9,545 nucleotides of DNA, taken from an uncultured Chloroflexota bacterium (GTDB lineage Bacteria > Chloroflexota > Dehalococcoidia > UBA3495). The stretch lies in contig CAJWBT010000067.1 in the NCBI GenBank assembly GCA_913020235.1, positions 1-9,545 of the forward strand. Reading direction: 5' to 3'. The notes below the pieces were generated by a model. That model worked only from the letters and a program-made list of their open reading frames with translations, was not told the origin of the DNA and ran no database searches. This document shows positions 1 through 6,168 of this stretch, piece by piece. Positions within the stretch are counted from its first letter, which is position 1; the number at the start of each line of letters is the position of its first letter. Both the position numbers and the translations under genes were made by a program.

Positions 1-413
1 GTGGAGGTCCAGGTGACGTTGCGGGACAGGATGTCCACTTCGCCGGCCTGGATGGTCGGACCCCGCTCGGAGGCGGTAATGGGGACGATTTCCAGCTTGG
101 ACGGGTCGCCGAAGATGGCGGCGGCGACGGCCCGGCAGAGGTCGATGTCGAAGCCCTTGTTATTGCCGGCCGCGTCCAGGTAGCCGAATCCGGCCAGGTC
201 GGTTCTGCCGGCGCAGATCACCTTGCCACGGGCGACAACCGTGTCCAGCCGCGCCCCCGCCGGCTCAGGCTCTGCCGGGACGATGACGGTCTGAGGTACG
301 ACGACGGTCTGCACCACGGGTGTGGCGTCATCGCCACACGCCATCGCAACAAAGAGCAGCAGACCCAACAGGCCGCCAAGAAAGATTGGAAGTTTCCTCT
401 TCGTGGTTATCAC
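1..413 (-). CDS. Amino acid ABC transporter substrate-binding lipoprotein, AapJ/BztA type (5' part only)
   Basis: This is the N-terminal 137 residues of an extracellular solute-binding protein of family 3; the rest lies beyond base 1. The start is a GTG at 413-411, chosen because a GGGAGG Shine-Dalgarno stands 5 bases upstream and because it gives a complete lipoprotein signal: basic residues (KRK, 5-7), a hydrophobic stretch (about 8-23) and a lipobox VAMAC with the lipidated Cys at residue 26. A Thr/Val/Pro-rich linker follows (about 30-52). The mature domain starts with GKVICAGRTDLAGFGYLD, then GFDIDLCRAVAAAIFGD, and later GEVDILSRNVTW; these match the general and polar L-amino acid binding proteins AapJ and BztA closely. 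It should capture amino acids at the outer face of the membrane for an ABC permease probably encoded further left. Family is confident; ligand is not readable from this fragment. A dedicated promoter and a structured leader precede it. Confidence 0.88.
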   Translation of the reverse strand, partial: MITTKRKLPIFLGGLLGLLLFVAMACGDDATPVVQTVVVPQTVIVPAEPEPAGARLDTVVARGKVICAGRTDLAGFGYLDAAGNNKGFDIDLCRAVAAAIFGDPSKLEIVPITASERGPTIQAGEVDILSRNVTWTS

Positions 414-424
414 TGACTCCTCCC

Positions 425-462
425 GCCTGAATAAAGTCGGCAGGCAGGCGCCGGATTCAGGC
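425..462 (-). promoter_or_regulatory. Leader hairpin next to the ribosome binding site of the binding-protein gene
   Basis: On the minus strand GCCTGAAT (462-455) and ATTCAGGC (432-425) form a perfect 8-bp stem; the 22-base interval contains a smaller CGGC/GCCG pairing. The 3' arm ends at 425 and the Shine-Dalgarno GGGAGGAG begins at 424, so the fold abuts the ribosome binding site. It could modulate translation start or stabilise the message. The pairing is seen in the sequence; the regulatory role is inference. Confidence 0.4.
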
Positions 463-474
463 GATCCTCGGAGC

Positions 475-507
475 CACCGCGGCCTGCGGTGCCTGTTTGC
501 CTGCACC
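475..507 (-). promoter_or_regulatory. Competing hairpins at the start of the same leader
   Basis: CACCGC (475-480) pairs with GCGGTG (486-491) across a 5-base loop. GGTGC (488-492) can instead pair with GCACC (503-507) across 10 bases. Bases 488-491 are shared, so the two stems exclude each other. They lie at the 5' end of the transcript expected from the promoter at 508-538. This might be an attenuator-like switch, but short GC-rich stems are common in such DNA and no known riboswitch class is recognised. Confidence 0.25.
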
Positions 508-538
508 ATTATAGCGGCATCGGGTCATCGAAAGTCAA
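508..538 (-). promoter_or_regulatory. Sigma-70-like promoter for the binding-protein gene
   Basis: On the minus strand there is TTGACT (538-533; 5 of 6 with consensus) and a perfect TATAAT (513-508), separated by 19 bases, slightly longer than the ideal 17. The -10 box overlaps the TAA stop of the helix-turn-helix gene (511-509), and transcription would begin near base 501. The binding-protein gene starts at 413, giving a leader of roughly 90 bases. Its position implies that the ABC transporter genes are expressed separately from the MFS/HTH genes upstream. Confidence 0.5.
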
Positions 539-799
539 GGCAGACTGTATGCGGTCGATAGTCGGGCGCCTGGTGGCGTCCAGTCCCCGCCGCGTTGCAT
601 AGGCGATTACTTGGCCCCGGTTCTCCAGGTGGAGCTTGTCCAGGATGTTTCGCAAGTGGTACTTCACCGTGCTCTCGCTGATGATCAGGTCCGTCCCAAT
701 CTCTTTGTTGCCCCTGCCCTGGGCCACGTTCCGCAGCACCTCCCTCTCCCGGCCGGTTCCCCTAGCCCGCCTCCGGCGCGGTAACTGTGGCCTGCACAA
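509..799 (-). CDS. Stand-alone LuxR/NarL-type helix-turn-helix protein
   Basis: The frame encodes a complete GerE/LuxR DNA-binding domain: GREREVLRNVAQGRGNKEI (16-34) is the first helices, and SESTVKYHLRNILDKLHLEN (41-60) is the recognition helix and following helix, ending in the usual RGQVIAYATRRGL (61-73). A 23-residue tail follows. There is no receiver or sensor domain; sequence upstream in this frame is only the shadow of the MFS gene. The frame stays open to an ATG at 829-827 with no Shine-Dalgarno. I chose the TTG at 799-797 because GGGAGG lies 6 bases upstream; this gives 96 residues and a 38-base overlap with the MFS gene. A GTG at 739-737 would cut into the domain. It may be a true small regulator read by coupling, a remnant of a NarL-type response regulator, or the C-terminal domain of an MFS-LuxR fusion broken by a one-base frameshift. 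HTH identity is sure, start and integrity are not. Confidence 0.65.
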   Translation of the reverse strand: MCRPQLPRRRRARGTGREREVLRNVAQGRGNKEIGTDLIISESTVKYHLRNILDKLHLENRGQVIAYATRRGLDATRRPTIDRIQSALTFDDPMPL

Positions 800-2117
800 C
801 GCGGGCCTCCCGTCCCTGGAAGAAGACATGGTACAGGGCTGCCGCCGCGACCACCAGCGCGGCGGCGACGATGAACGCCGGAACAAACTGGCCGACGTCC
901 ACCAATCCCCGGCTCGCCTCCGCCGCGCTCACCCCAATTAATGTGCCGGATATCCCGGCGCCGAAGGCCCCTCCCAGGTCGAAAGACATATGGGTCATGC
1001 CCGCCGCCGTCCCTCTTTCCTGGGCCACGGTAAGCTCCATGGCGAGCTGGTCGCGGGCCGGCATGGAAATGCTGTAACTGGCATCCCGAAGGAGTAGAAA
1101 CACCACCACAATGGGCAGCCCGGGAACGATGGCCGGAACCAGCACCATCAGCATGAGGAATGGGGCAGAGGCTAGCTGGGTCGCCACAATGCTCCGCGTC
1201 TTTCCCCACTTGCGGACGAACATCCCCGAGAAAAGGATGGAGGAGGCGCCCGCCAGAGCGCCGACGGCGAATATGGCCGAGATTTGCCGGTCACTGGCGC
1301 CGAGGGCCAGATCGAAGAAGACGTTGAAGAAGCGGGTGGCCAGGCCGAACCCCATCCCGACCACCAGGCCGCAAAGGGTCAGCTTGGCGATGTTGGAGAA
1401 GTTGACCACGTTTTTCAAGGCCAGCAGGTCCAGGAAGCTCTGCACCAACTCCGCCCGCTTCTCCACCATGAAGGCCAGCGGAGCCAGGGCCGCCAGCGTC
1501 AGAGGCAGGGACGCGACCAGGACCCACCGGGCCGAACCGATATCCAGGTCGGGGACCCCCAGGGCCACGGCCCAGACCAGCGGCAGCGCGCTGCCCGCCG
1601 AACGGGAAAGCAAGAGGAACATCCAGTTCAGGCTGAAAAGGAGGGGCCGCTCCTCCGGCTCGCTGTTCTCCATTATGAAGGGCGGGCCGGCCACCCCGTG
1701 GAACGCCTCGCCGATCCCGGAGACGCCGGCCAGCACCAACAGCATCGCCGGGTCCTGGGTAAACAGCAGGGCGCCCCGAGCCGCCAGGTTGATACACGTG
1801 GCGATGAAGAAGGCCCGGCGCCGGCCTATCTTGTCGGCAATGAGCCCGGCGGGGAAGGCCACCAGCCCATGGAACAGCATGTCCACCATGATGAACAGGC
1901 CCACGAAGTTGGTGGAGAAGCCCAGGCGCAGGAGGTACAGGTTGAACATCACCAGCCAGATGCCGGCGCCGAGCTGAGCCATCAGGGCGTAGCTGAGGAA
2001 CAGCCGGGCGTTGCGGCTGAACCTGCTTGCCGTCGCGAAGTAGCTCCTCAGCCCCCCTGAAGGCTGCTGCCCGGCGCCCAGCTCCGGCGCTGGAGGTTGC
2101 GCTCCCGCGGATGACAT
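762..2117 (-). CDS. Major facilitator superfamily transporter
   Basis: A 451-residue integral membrane protein with about 12 hydrophobic segments after a 35-residue Pro/Gly-rich cytoplasmic N-terminus. The MFS signature in the loop between helices 2 and 3 is present as GLIADKIGRR (91-100), and VRKWGKTRS in the second half is the weaker counterpart. Length is normal for a 12-helix carrier. It is expected to move a small solute or drug with an ion gradient; the substrate cannot be told from the sequence, and a drug-efflux or sugar/organic acid role are both open. The ATG at 2117-2115 lies only 3 bases after the stop of the small membrane protein gene, with GAAGGG 6 bases upstream, so the two are translationally coupled. 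The stop TAG (764-762) falls exactly where a LuxR-type DNA-binding domain begins in the neighbouring frame. Confidence 0.88.
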   Translation of the reverse strand: MSSAGAQPPAPELGAGQQPSGGLRSYFATASRFSRNARLFLSYALMAQLGAGIWLVMFNLYLLRLGFSTNFVGLFIMVDMLFHGLVAFPAGLIADKIGRRRAFFIATCINLAARGALLFTQDPAMLLVLAGVSGIGEAFHGVAGPPFIMENSEPEERPLLFSLNWMFLLLSRSAGSALPLVWAVALGVPDLDIGSARWVLVASLPLTLAALAPLAFMVEKRAELVQSFLDLLALKNVVNFSNIAKLTLCGLVVGMGFGLATRFFNVFFDLALGASDRQISAIFAVGALAGASSILFSGMFVRKWGKTRSIVATQLASAPFLMLMVLVPAIVPGLPIVVVFLLLRDASYSISMPARDQLAMELTVAQERGTAAGMTHMSFDLGGAFGAGISGTLIGVSAAEASRGLVDVGQFVPAFIVAAALVVAAAALYHVFFQGREARVVQATVTAPEAG

Positions 2118-2120
2118 TCG

Positions 2121-2393
2121 CTACCCTTCGTCCCCGTCGTCGATTTCCTGGGCCCCATCCCCCTCGCCCTCCCCAGACGCAGGGTCCGAGGACTGAATGG
2201 AACGTCTCCAACTCAGGACGAACAGCCCAAGAAACAGCGCCACCAGCACCACGCCGGCCACGATGATCGCCAGGGACGCGGTGCTCGACAGGCCGCCCAC
2301 GTGTACCTCTCCCGGGTGGGCCAGGGAGAGGCCCACGTTCAACGAGCTTGCCACAGCGCCCAGAAGCAGCGCTAGGCCCACCTTCCGTATCAA
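2121..2393 (-). CDS. Small secreted or membrane-anchored protein of unknown function
   Basis: I do not recognise a family. With the TTG start at 2393-2391 the product has 90 residues: IRK then a hydrophobic stretch (5-24) ending in LSLA-H, which looks like a signal peptide cut after Ala25; a short outer segment HPGEVHV (26-32) with two histidines; one membrane helix (about 39-60, ending LFVLSWRR); and a strongly acidic tail (75-90, rich in Glu, Asp, Gly). The topology would be outside-to-inside with the acidic tail in the cytoplasm. TTG is preferred because GAGGGGG stands about 7 bases upstream and the signal peptide then starts properly. The ATG at 2471-2469 would add 26 residues, has no Shine-Dalgarno and would lie at or before the predicted transcription start. 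The gene ends 3 bases before the MFS start, so it may be an accessory of that transporter. Confidence 0.6.
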   Translation of the reverse strand: MIRKVGLALLLGAVASSLNVGLSLAHPGEVHVGGLSSTASLAIIVAGVVLVALFLGLFVLSWRRSIQSSDPASGEGEGDGAQEIDDGDEG

Positions 2394-2471
2394 GCGCAGA
2401 CCCCCTCGGCCGTGCCCCGTCTCAGCAATTTCAGGGACGGGACTCGAACCCCATTCGTAATCGTGGGTCAT

Positions 2472-2500
2472 ATCATGGTAGCAGGCAGCCCAAGTGTCAA
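2472..2500 (-). promoter_or_regulatory. Sigma-70-like promoter for the small protein-MFS operon
   Basis: Minus-strand TTGACA (2500-2495), a perfect -35 box, is followed after 17 bases by CATGAT (2477-2472; 4 of 6 with TATAAT). Transcription would begin near 2465, about 70 bases before the TTG start at 2393. That supports the TTG over the ATG at 2471 as the real start of the downstream gene. Confidence 0.45.
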
Positions 2501-2539
2501 GCCGCCAAGTAAACCCCATCACGGTTCTTTCTGGAGAGG

Positions 2540-2579
2540 TTTGGAGGACCTCTTTCTTGCAAGAAAGAGGTCCTCCAAA
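2540..2579. repeat. Perfect 40-base palindrome
   Basis: TTTGGAGGACCTCTTTCTTG (2540-2559) is followed at once by its exact reverse complement (2560-2579), giving a 20-bp stem with no unpaired loop bases. It would fold into a very strong hairpin in RNA from either strand. There is no T-run directly after it in either direction (AAACCTCTCC on the minus strand), so it is not a textbook intrinsic terminator. It could still stop or protect the end of the CoA-transferase transcript, be a site for a dimeric DNA-binding protein, or be a mobile palindromic element. Confidence 0.85.
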
Positions 2580-2670
2580 AAGCCCGAGAATGCAAAGAAA
2601 CGATGTTGTCGCAGCCTGTGGGAAAGGGTCCTCACACCCCCAGTACTCAGCCAACTTGGTTTTAGCAGGA

Positions 2671-2743
2671 TGTCATTTTGAGGAGCTGAGCGACGAAGAA
2701 TCTCAGCGTAACAACGAGATTCTTCGCTTCGCACAGAATGACA
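2671..2743. repeat. REP/MITE-like imperfect inverted repeat
   Basis: The left arm begins TGTCATTTTGAGG and ends CGACGAAGAATCTC (2671-2704); the right arm begins GAGATTCTTCGCTTCG and ends CAGAATGACA (2716-2743). The inner 12-13 and outer 7-10 bases pair well, while the left arm carries about 6 extra bases in the middle. The core resembles a motif I recall from intergenic regions of many bacterial genomes including Chloroflexota, of the form TGTCATTCTGAG...GAAGAATCTC; that is memory, not a search. A partial extra end lies at 2778-2793. It is probably a non-autonomous repeat with no transposase of its own here. Confidence 0.65.
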
Positions 2744-2813
2744 ACGGTCTTACCTCCGTCTCTGGGAGCTAATGTACAAGAATGACAATCGTCAGTATTA
2801 AGTTGACTGAGTG

Positions 2814-4109
2814 CTAGCTGCCGTTGTCCGCGTCCAGGCCGGAAAGGTCCGTCGAGAGGGTGGCGGTCACCCCGCCGGCCTCCAGGCGCCCCAGCTCCTC
2901 GGGCGGCAACCCCAGGAGGTCGCCCAAGAGGTACCCGTTGTGTTCCCCCAGCAGCGGCCCCGGGGCCCGCACCCCGGCCGGCGTCCGCGAGAACTTGGCC
3001 GGAGTGTCGATGTAAGGGTGGTGGACGCCGTCCGGGTGCGCCAGTATCGGGAGAAAGCCTCGGCTCCGGGCCTGGGCACTGATCAGAGCTTCGTCTTGAT
3101 CCAGGACGGCCCCGGCGGCCACCCCGGCGGCCTGGAGCAGCTCCATGGCCCGGTATCGCTCGTGCCGCCGGGTCCATTCCCCGATGACAGGGTCGAGGGA
3201 GTCCTGGTCCCGCCGGCGGCTGACGTTACCGGCAAAGCGAGGGTCACCAGCCAAATCGAGGCGGCCGATCACGCCGCAAAGGGCCCGCCACTCGGCGTCG
3301 CTGGTCACTGTCAGACTTATCCACTCGTCGTCGCCCCGGCAAGGATACACCCCCTGGGGAGCGTAGACCGGATGGCGGTTCCCCATGCGCTCCCGTACCC
3401 GGCCGTTGATGGTGTACTCCAGAACGGCATCACCCACCAGGCAGATGAGAGATTCCAGGTGGGACAGGTCGATGAACTGCCCCTTACCGGTCCTCGCCCG
3501 GTACACCAGGCAGCCCAGTACCGCCGCCGCGGCGTGGACGCCGTTCAGCGGGTCTGCCACGATAGTCCCGGTCTTCAGCGGCGGTCCACCGGCGTAACCC
3601 GTCGAGGCGGTTATCCCGGCCATGTGCTCCTGGGCCCACCCAAAGGCCACGTGGTCCCGGAAGGGGCCGCCGGCGCCGAAACCGGGCATGGAGATCATGA
3701 TTATGTCAGGCCGCACCCCGCACAATTCCCGGTAGCCCAGCCCCAGCCGTTCCATCACGCCGTAGCTGAAATTTTCCATCACCACGTCGCTAACGGCGAT
3801 CAACCGTTTGAGCAGAGGAACGCCCTCGGGCTTGGAGAGGTCGATGGACAGCCCCAGCTTGTTCCGGTGGAGTTGCTCGAAGCCCTGGCGGTTCCGCGTT
3901 CGTTGCTCGGCCTCCGGCACCGCCGCCGCGGGCACGGCCTGCCCTCGGTCGCTTCCCCGGCGCGAAAACCCCCTGCCGTCGTTGCGGTTGCGGGACTCGA
4001 CCTTGATGACTTCGGCCCCGCCGTCGGCCAGCCACTTGGCGGCCTTGGGCCCGGCGCGGATCTGGGTCATGTCCAAAACCCGGACTCCATGCAGCAGTGC
4101 ACGGCTCAT
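2814..4109 (-). CDS. Family III CoA-transferase (CaiB/BaiF), with catalytic Asp
   Basis: A 431-residue family III CoA-transferase, which moves CoA from one acyl-CoA to another carboxylic acid through an acyl-aspartyl anhydride. The N-terminal VRVLDMTQIRAGPKAAKWLADGG (9-31) and GAEVIKVE (31-38) are the typical first strand and helix of the fold; HRNKLGLSIDLSKPEG (81-96) matches the usual NRNK...DL segment. The catalytic Asp is Asp186 in IVADPLNGVHAA, followed by TGKGQFIDLS. LLGEHNGYLL near the C-terminus is the conserved closing motif. There is a 20 to 25-residue Arg/Gln/Ala-rich insertion around 50-78, which explains the length of 431 against about 400. The ATG at 4109 is preceded by GAGG 5 bases away and lies 7 bases after the previous gene's stop. 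It is the last gene of the catabolic operon. Donor and acceptor acids are unknown. Confidence 0.9.
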   Translation of the reverse strand: MSRALLHGVRVLDMTQIRAGPKAAKWLADGGAEVIKVESRNRNDGRGFSRRGSDRGQAVPAAAVPEAEQRTRNRQGFEQLHRNKLGLSIDLSKPEGVPLLKRLIAVSDVVMENFSYGVMERLGLGYRELCGVRPDIIMISMPGFGAGGPFRDHVAFGWAQEHMAGITASTGYAGGPPLKTGTIVADPLNGVHAAAAVLGCLVYRARTGKGQFIDLSHLESLICLVGDAVLEYTINGRVRERMGNRHPVYAPQGVYPCRGDDEWISLTVTSDAEWRALCGVIGRLDLAGDPRFAGNVSRRRDQDSLDPVIGEWTRRHERYRAMELLQAAGVAAGAVLDQDEALISAQARSRGFLPILAHPDGVHHPYIDTPAKFSRTPAGVRAPGPLLGEHNGYLLGDLLGLPPEELGRLEAGGVTATLSTDLSGLDADNGS

Positions 4110-4116
4110 CCCGGCC

Positions 4117-5304
4117 TCAGATCACTCCCTGACGCTTGAGCCGGTCCAGCTCCCCATCGGAAAGGCCCAGGCACCGGCCGTAGACCTCTTGATTGTGCTC
4201 GCCGAGAAGGGGGGCCCGGCTCTGGTCCCACCCGGCCTCGGAGAACCGAAAGGGAGGGCCAGGATACGAGGACGGTCCGGTGGACGGGTGGTCGATTTCC
4301 TGAAAATATCCCCGCTCCCGTAGCTGGGGCGACTCCAGCATGTCCTCCGGCGTCATGAAGTACCCGGAGGCCAGCCGCCTGGCCTGGGCAGCGCGGTGGA
4401 CATCCACCTTGTTCTTGTCCCGCAGCCACGAGACCAGGATCGGGTCGATCTCCTCCCGGAACTGTTTGCGTCCGGGGCGGGCGTATTTAGGGTCGCGCAG
4501 GGCCTCGTCATCCACCAGGTCGACGAGGGTTTTCCAGCCTGCCGGTTCCGTCCCCAGGACCACGTAGCCGTCCCGGCACGGATAGAGCTGAGCGGGGTAC
4601 CCACCGTGATGGCGCATGCCGGTCCGCTCCTGCTTCGTCCCCAGCACGGCGTTCACGCCCCAGCTGTCCAGCAGGTCGGCGTTGGCCTCCACGATGGAGC
4701 AGTCGACGTGCTGGCCATGCCCGGTTAACATGGCATGGTACAGCGCCATCAGGGTGGCGACACACGCCGCCTGGCCCCCCGCATACTGGGCAAAATGGCC
4801 TCCGATCATCACCGGCTCCCGGTGCGGTTCGCCGGTTATCTGGAGGTTACCGCTCATGGCCTGAGCGACGATCTCCCCGCCTTTGTACTCGCTGTAGAGG
4901 CCGTCCTGGCCGAAGAAGGTAACCGAGGTCATGACCAGGCCGGGGTTGTCCGCCGAGAGCCGGCTGTAGGGGAGCCCCAGGCCGGGCAGGACCCGGGGCT
5001 CGAAGCTCTCGACAACGATGTCCACGCCTCTTGCCAGGGCGCGGAGGATATCCCGGCCGGCCTCACTCCGCAGGTCCAGGGTGAGGCTCTTCTTGCCGGT
5101 GTTGAGGTAGAGATAGAGGAGGCTCTTCTCGGGATGGGGGTCGTCGTTCACGAAGGGACCGAGGCCCCGCGACGGATCGCCGGTGGCCGGCGGCTCCACC
5201 TTGATAACCTCGGCCCCCATCCCGGCCAGAAGCTTGGTGCAGTAGGGACCGGCGACACCCTGGGTCAGGTCCAGGGCAGCTATTCCCTCCAAGACCGCGG
5301 CCAT
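4117..5304 (-). CDS. Family III CoA-transferase homologue lacking the catalytic Asp
   Basis: A 395-residue CaiB/BaiF-fold protein of normal length. Family features are clear: IAALDLTQGVAGPYCTKLLA (8-27), GAEVIKVEPP (30-39), GDPSRGLGPF (42-51), LNTGKKSLTLDL (67-78), VVESFEPRVLPGLGL (97-111), GHGQHVDCSI in the middle and APLLGEHNQEVYG near the end. In the segment that normally reads ADYxAG, with Asp as the covalent nucleophile, this protein has AQYAGG, so the position is Gln173 (codon CAG at 4788-4786). A change to Asp would need two base substitutions, so a single sequencing error does not explain it. The gene sits 22 bases after the crotonase gene and 7 bases before an Asp-containing paralogue, suggesting a hetero-oligomer in which this is the non-catalytic subunit, or a CoA-binding enzyme with other chemistry. 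The Shine-Dalgarno is weak, fitting coupling to the crotonase. Confidence 0.88.
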   Translation of the reverse strand: MAAVLEGIAALDLTQGVAGPYCTKLLAGMGAEVIKVEPPATGDPSRGLGPFVNDDPHPEKSLLYLYLNTGKKSLTLDLRSEAGRDILRALARGVDIVVESFEPRVLPGLGLPYSRLSADNPGLVMTSVTFFGQDGLYSEYKGGEIVAQAMSGNLQITGEPHREPVMIGGHFAQYAGGQAACVATLMALYHAMLTGHGQHVDCSIVEANADLLDSWGVNAVLGTKQERTGMRHHGGYPAQLYPCRDGYVVLGTEPAGWKTLVDLVDDEALRDPKYARPGRKQFREEIDPILVSWLRDKNKVDVHRAAQARRLASGYFMTPEDMLESPQLRERGYFQEIDHPSTGPSSYPGPPFRFSEAGWDQSRAPLLGEHNQEVYGRCLGLSDGELDRLKRQGVI

Positions 5305-5326
5305 GGCTTACCAGCCCGGCCGGGGC

Positions 5327-6106
5327 CTAGCGGCCCTTGAACACGGGCTTGCGCTTCTGGGCGAAGGCATCGAGCCCTTCCTGCTTGTCCTCCGTTTCGC
5401 CCATCTCCATCATGGTTCGCCGCGAGTTCGCGACCCTGTCGGCGAAATCCCCAATGCTCAGACCGGTGATGGCCGCCTCCTTGATGGCGCGCACCGCCAG
5501 GGGAGCCGAGTTTTCGGCGATCCCTCGGGCAACTTCTTCGGCGCGGTCCATCAGCTTGTCCGGGGGCAACACTTCCTGGACCAGCCCGATTCGGTAGGCT
5601 TCCTGGGCGTCGCACAACTGTCCGGTGAAGAGAAACTTGAGGGCGGAGCCCAGGGGCACGTAGTGGGAGAGGATGGTCGGCCCGCTGATCGAGGCGATGC
5701 CCCGCCGGACCTGGGGCCAGCCGAACTGGGCCGTGTCCGACGCGATGCGGATGTCGCTCAGGAGGGCCAGACCACCGCCCTGGGCCAGGCAGTAGCCGTT
5801 GATGGCGGCGACAATCGGTTTCCAGATGCGGCTGAGGTAGACGTACAGGTCGTCGGTGTCTCCTCGTGGCGGCTTCTCACCGTCCTCCCTCTCCAGCCGG
5901 CCCATCACCAGGTCGTGGCCGGTGCAGAAGGCCCGGCCCGCGCCGGTGAGGAGGACCACCCAGATGTCCGGGTTCTGGTTGACCTCGTCGAAGGTTTCAA
6001 AGAGGTCGGCAATCATCTCATTGTTGACGGCGTTCAGCTTCTCAGGCCGGTTGAGGGTGACGTAGGCTACCCGGTTCCGGACCTCCAACAAGACGGTGTT
6101 TCCCAT
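5327..6106 (-). CDS. Crotonase-fold protein (enoyl-CoA hydratase/isomerase family) without hydratase glutamates
   Basis: A 259-residue single-domain crotonase. The ATG at 6106 is chosen over one 24 codons upstream because GGAAGGAGG precedes it by 6 bases and the family's N-terminus starts here (VAYVTLNRPEKLNAVNNEM, 13-31). CoA-binding and oxyanion-hole segments are present: AGRAFCTGHDL (56-66) and NGYCLAQGGGLALLSDIRIA (103-122). In true hydratases two glutamates act on water (Glu144 and Glu164 of the rat enzyme). The aligned residues here are Gly112 and Gln132 (QFGWPQVRRG), so ordinary enoyl-CoA hydration is unlikely. His64 in the TGHD segment is at the place of a catalytic His that I recall from methylmalonyl-CoA decarboxylase, but the Tyr of that enzyme is not matched. 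Possible activities include isomerase, decarboxylase, hydrolase or a ring-processing reaction. It is the first gene after an internal promoter and heads the CoA-transferase pair. Confidence 0.88.
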   Translation of the reverse strand: MGNTVLLEVRNRVAYVTLNRPEKLNAVNNEMIADLFETFDEVNQNPDIWVVLLTGAGRAFCTGHDLVMGRLEREDGEKPPRGDTDDLYVYLSRIWKPIVAAINGYCLAQGGGLALLSDIRIASDTAQFGWPQVRRGIASISGPTILSHYVPLGSALKFLFTGQLCDAQEAYRIGLVQEVLPPDKLMDRAEEVARGIAENSAPLAVRAIKEAAITGLSIGDFADRVANSRRTMMEMGETEDKQEGLDAFAQKRKPVFKGR

Positions 6107-6168
6107 AGTGCGCCTCCTTCCCTTTTTCAGGCATTGTGCTCGTGGACCCTGACGGGGATCAACCTTGA

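Larger units (their letters stand above)
2394..2813. other. 420-base gene-free interval with repeats and a promoter
   Basis: No frame here resembles a protein. Going in the transcription direction it contains a 16-base stretch (2793-2778) that matches an end of the following inverted repeat at 13 of 16 positions (2749-2734), the inverted repeat 2671-2743, about 90 bases with no recognisable signal (2580-2670), the perfect palindrome 2540-2579, a promoter (2500-2472) and the leader of the small membrane protein gene. It is less GC-rich than the neighbouring genes, consistent with mobile or repetitive intergenic DNA. Confidence 0.6.

Noticed and set aside
1111..2060. Plus-strand frames antisense to the MFS gene
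   Set aside because: They are Arg/Pro/Gln-rich shadows of the membrane-protein coding strand with no domain features.
2435..2452. tRNA T-arm-like stretch on the minus strand (GGGGTTCGAGTCCCGTCC), possible tRNA or attachment site
   Set aside because: Only three pairs of the five-pair T stem can form, and no matching acceptor, D or anticodon arms are found upstream. It lies in the leader of the small membrane protein gene and is most likely chance.
2394..2654. N-terminal extension of the small membrane protein frame up to an ATG at 2654
   Set aside because: It would run through the perfect palindrome and the predicted promoter and carries no protein-like pattern; the signal peptide starts cleanly at 2393.
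2540..2743. CRISPR-like or phage-related repeat array
   Set aside because: The repeats are two different inverted structures, not regularly spaced direct repeats, and there are no cas or phage genes nearby.
2811..4139. Plus-strand open frame of 442 codons antisense to the CoA-transferase gene
   Set aside because: The product resembles no protein family, and the minus-strand gene with conserved CaiB/BaiF motifs fully explains the stretch.
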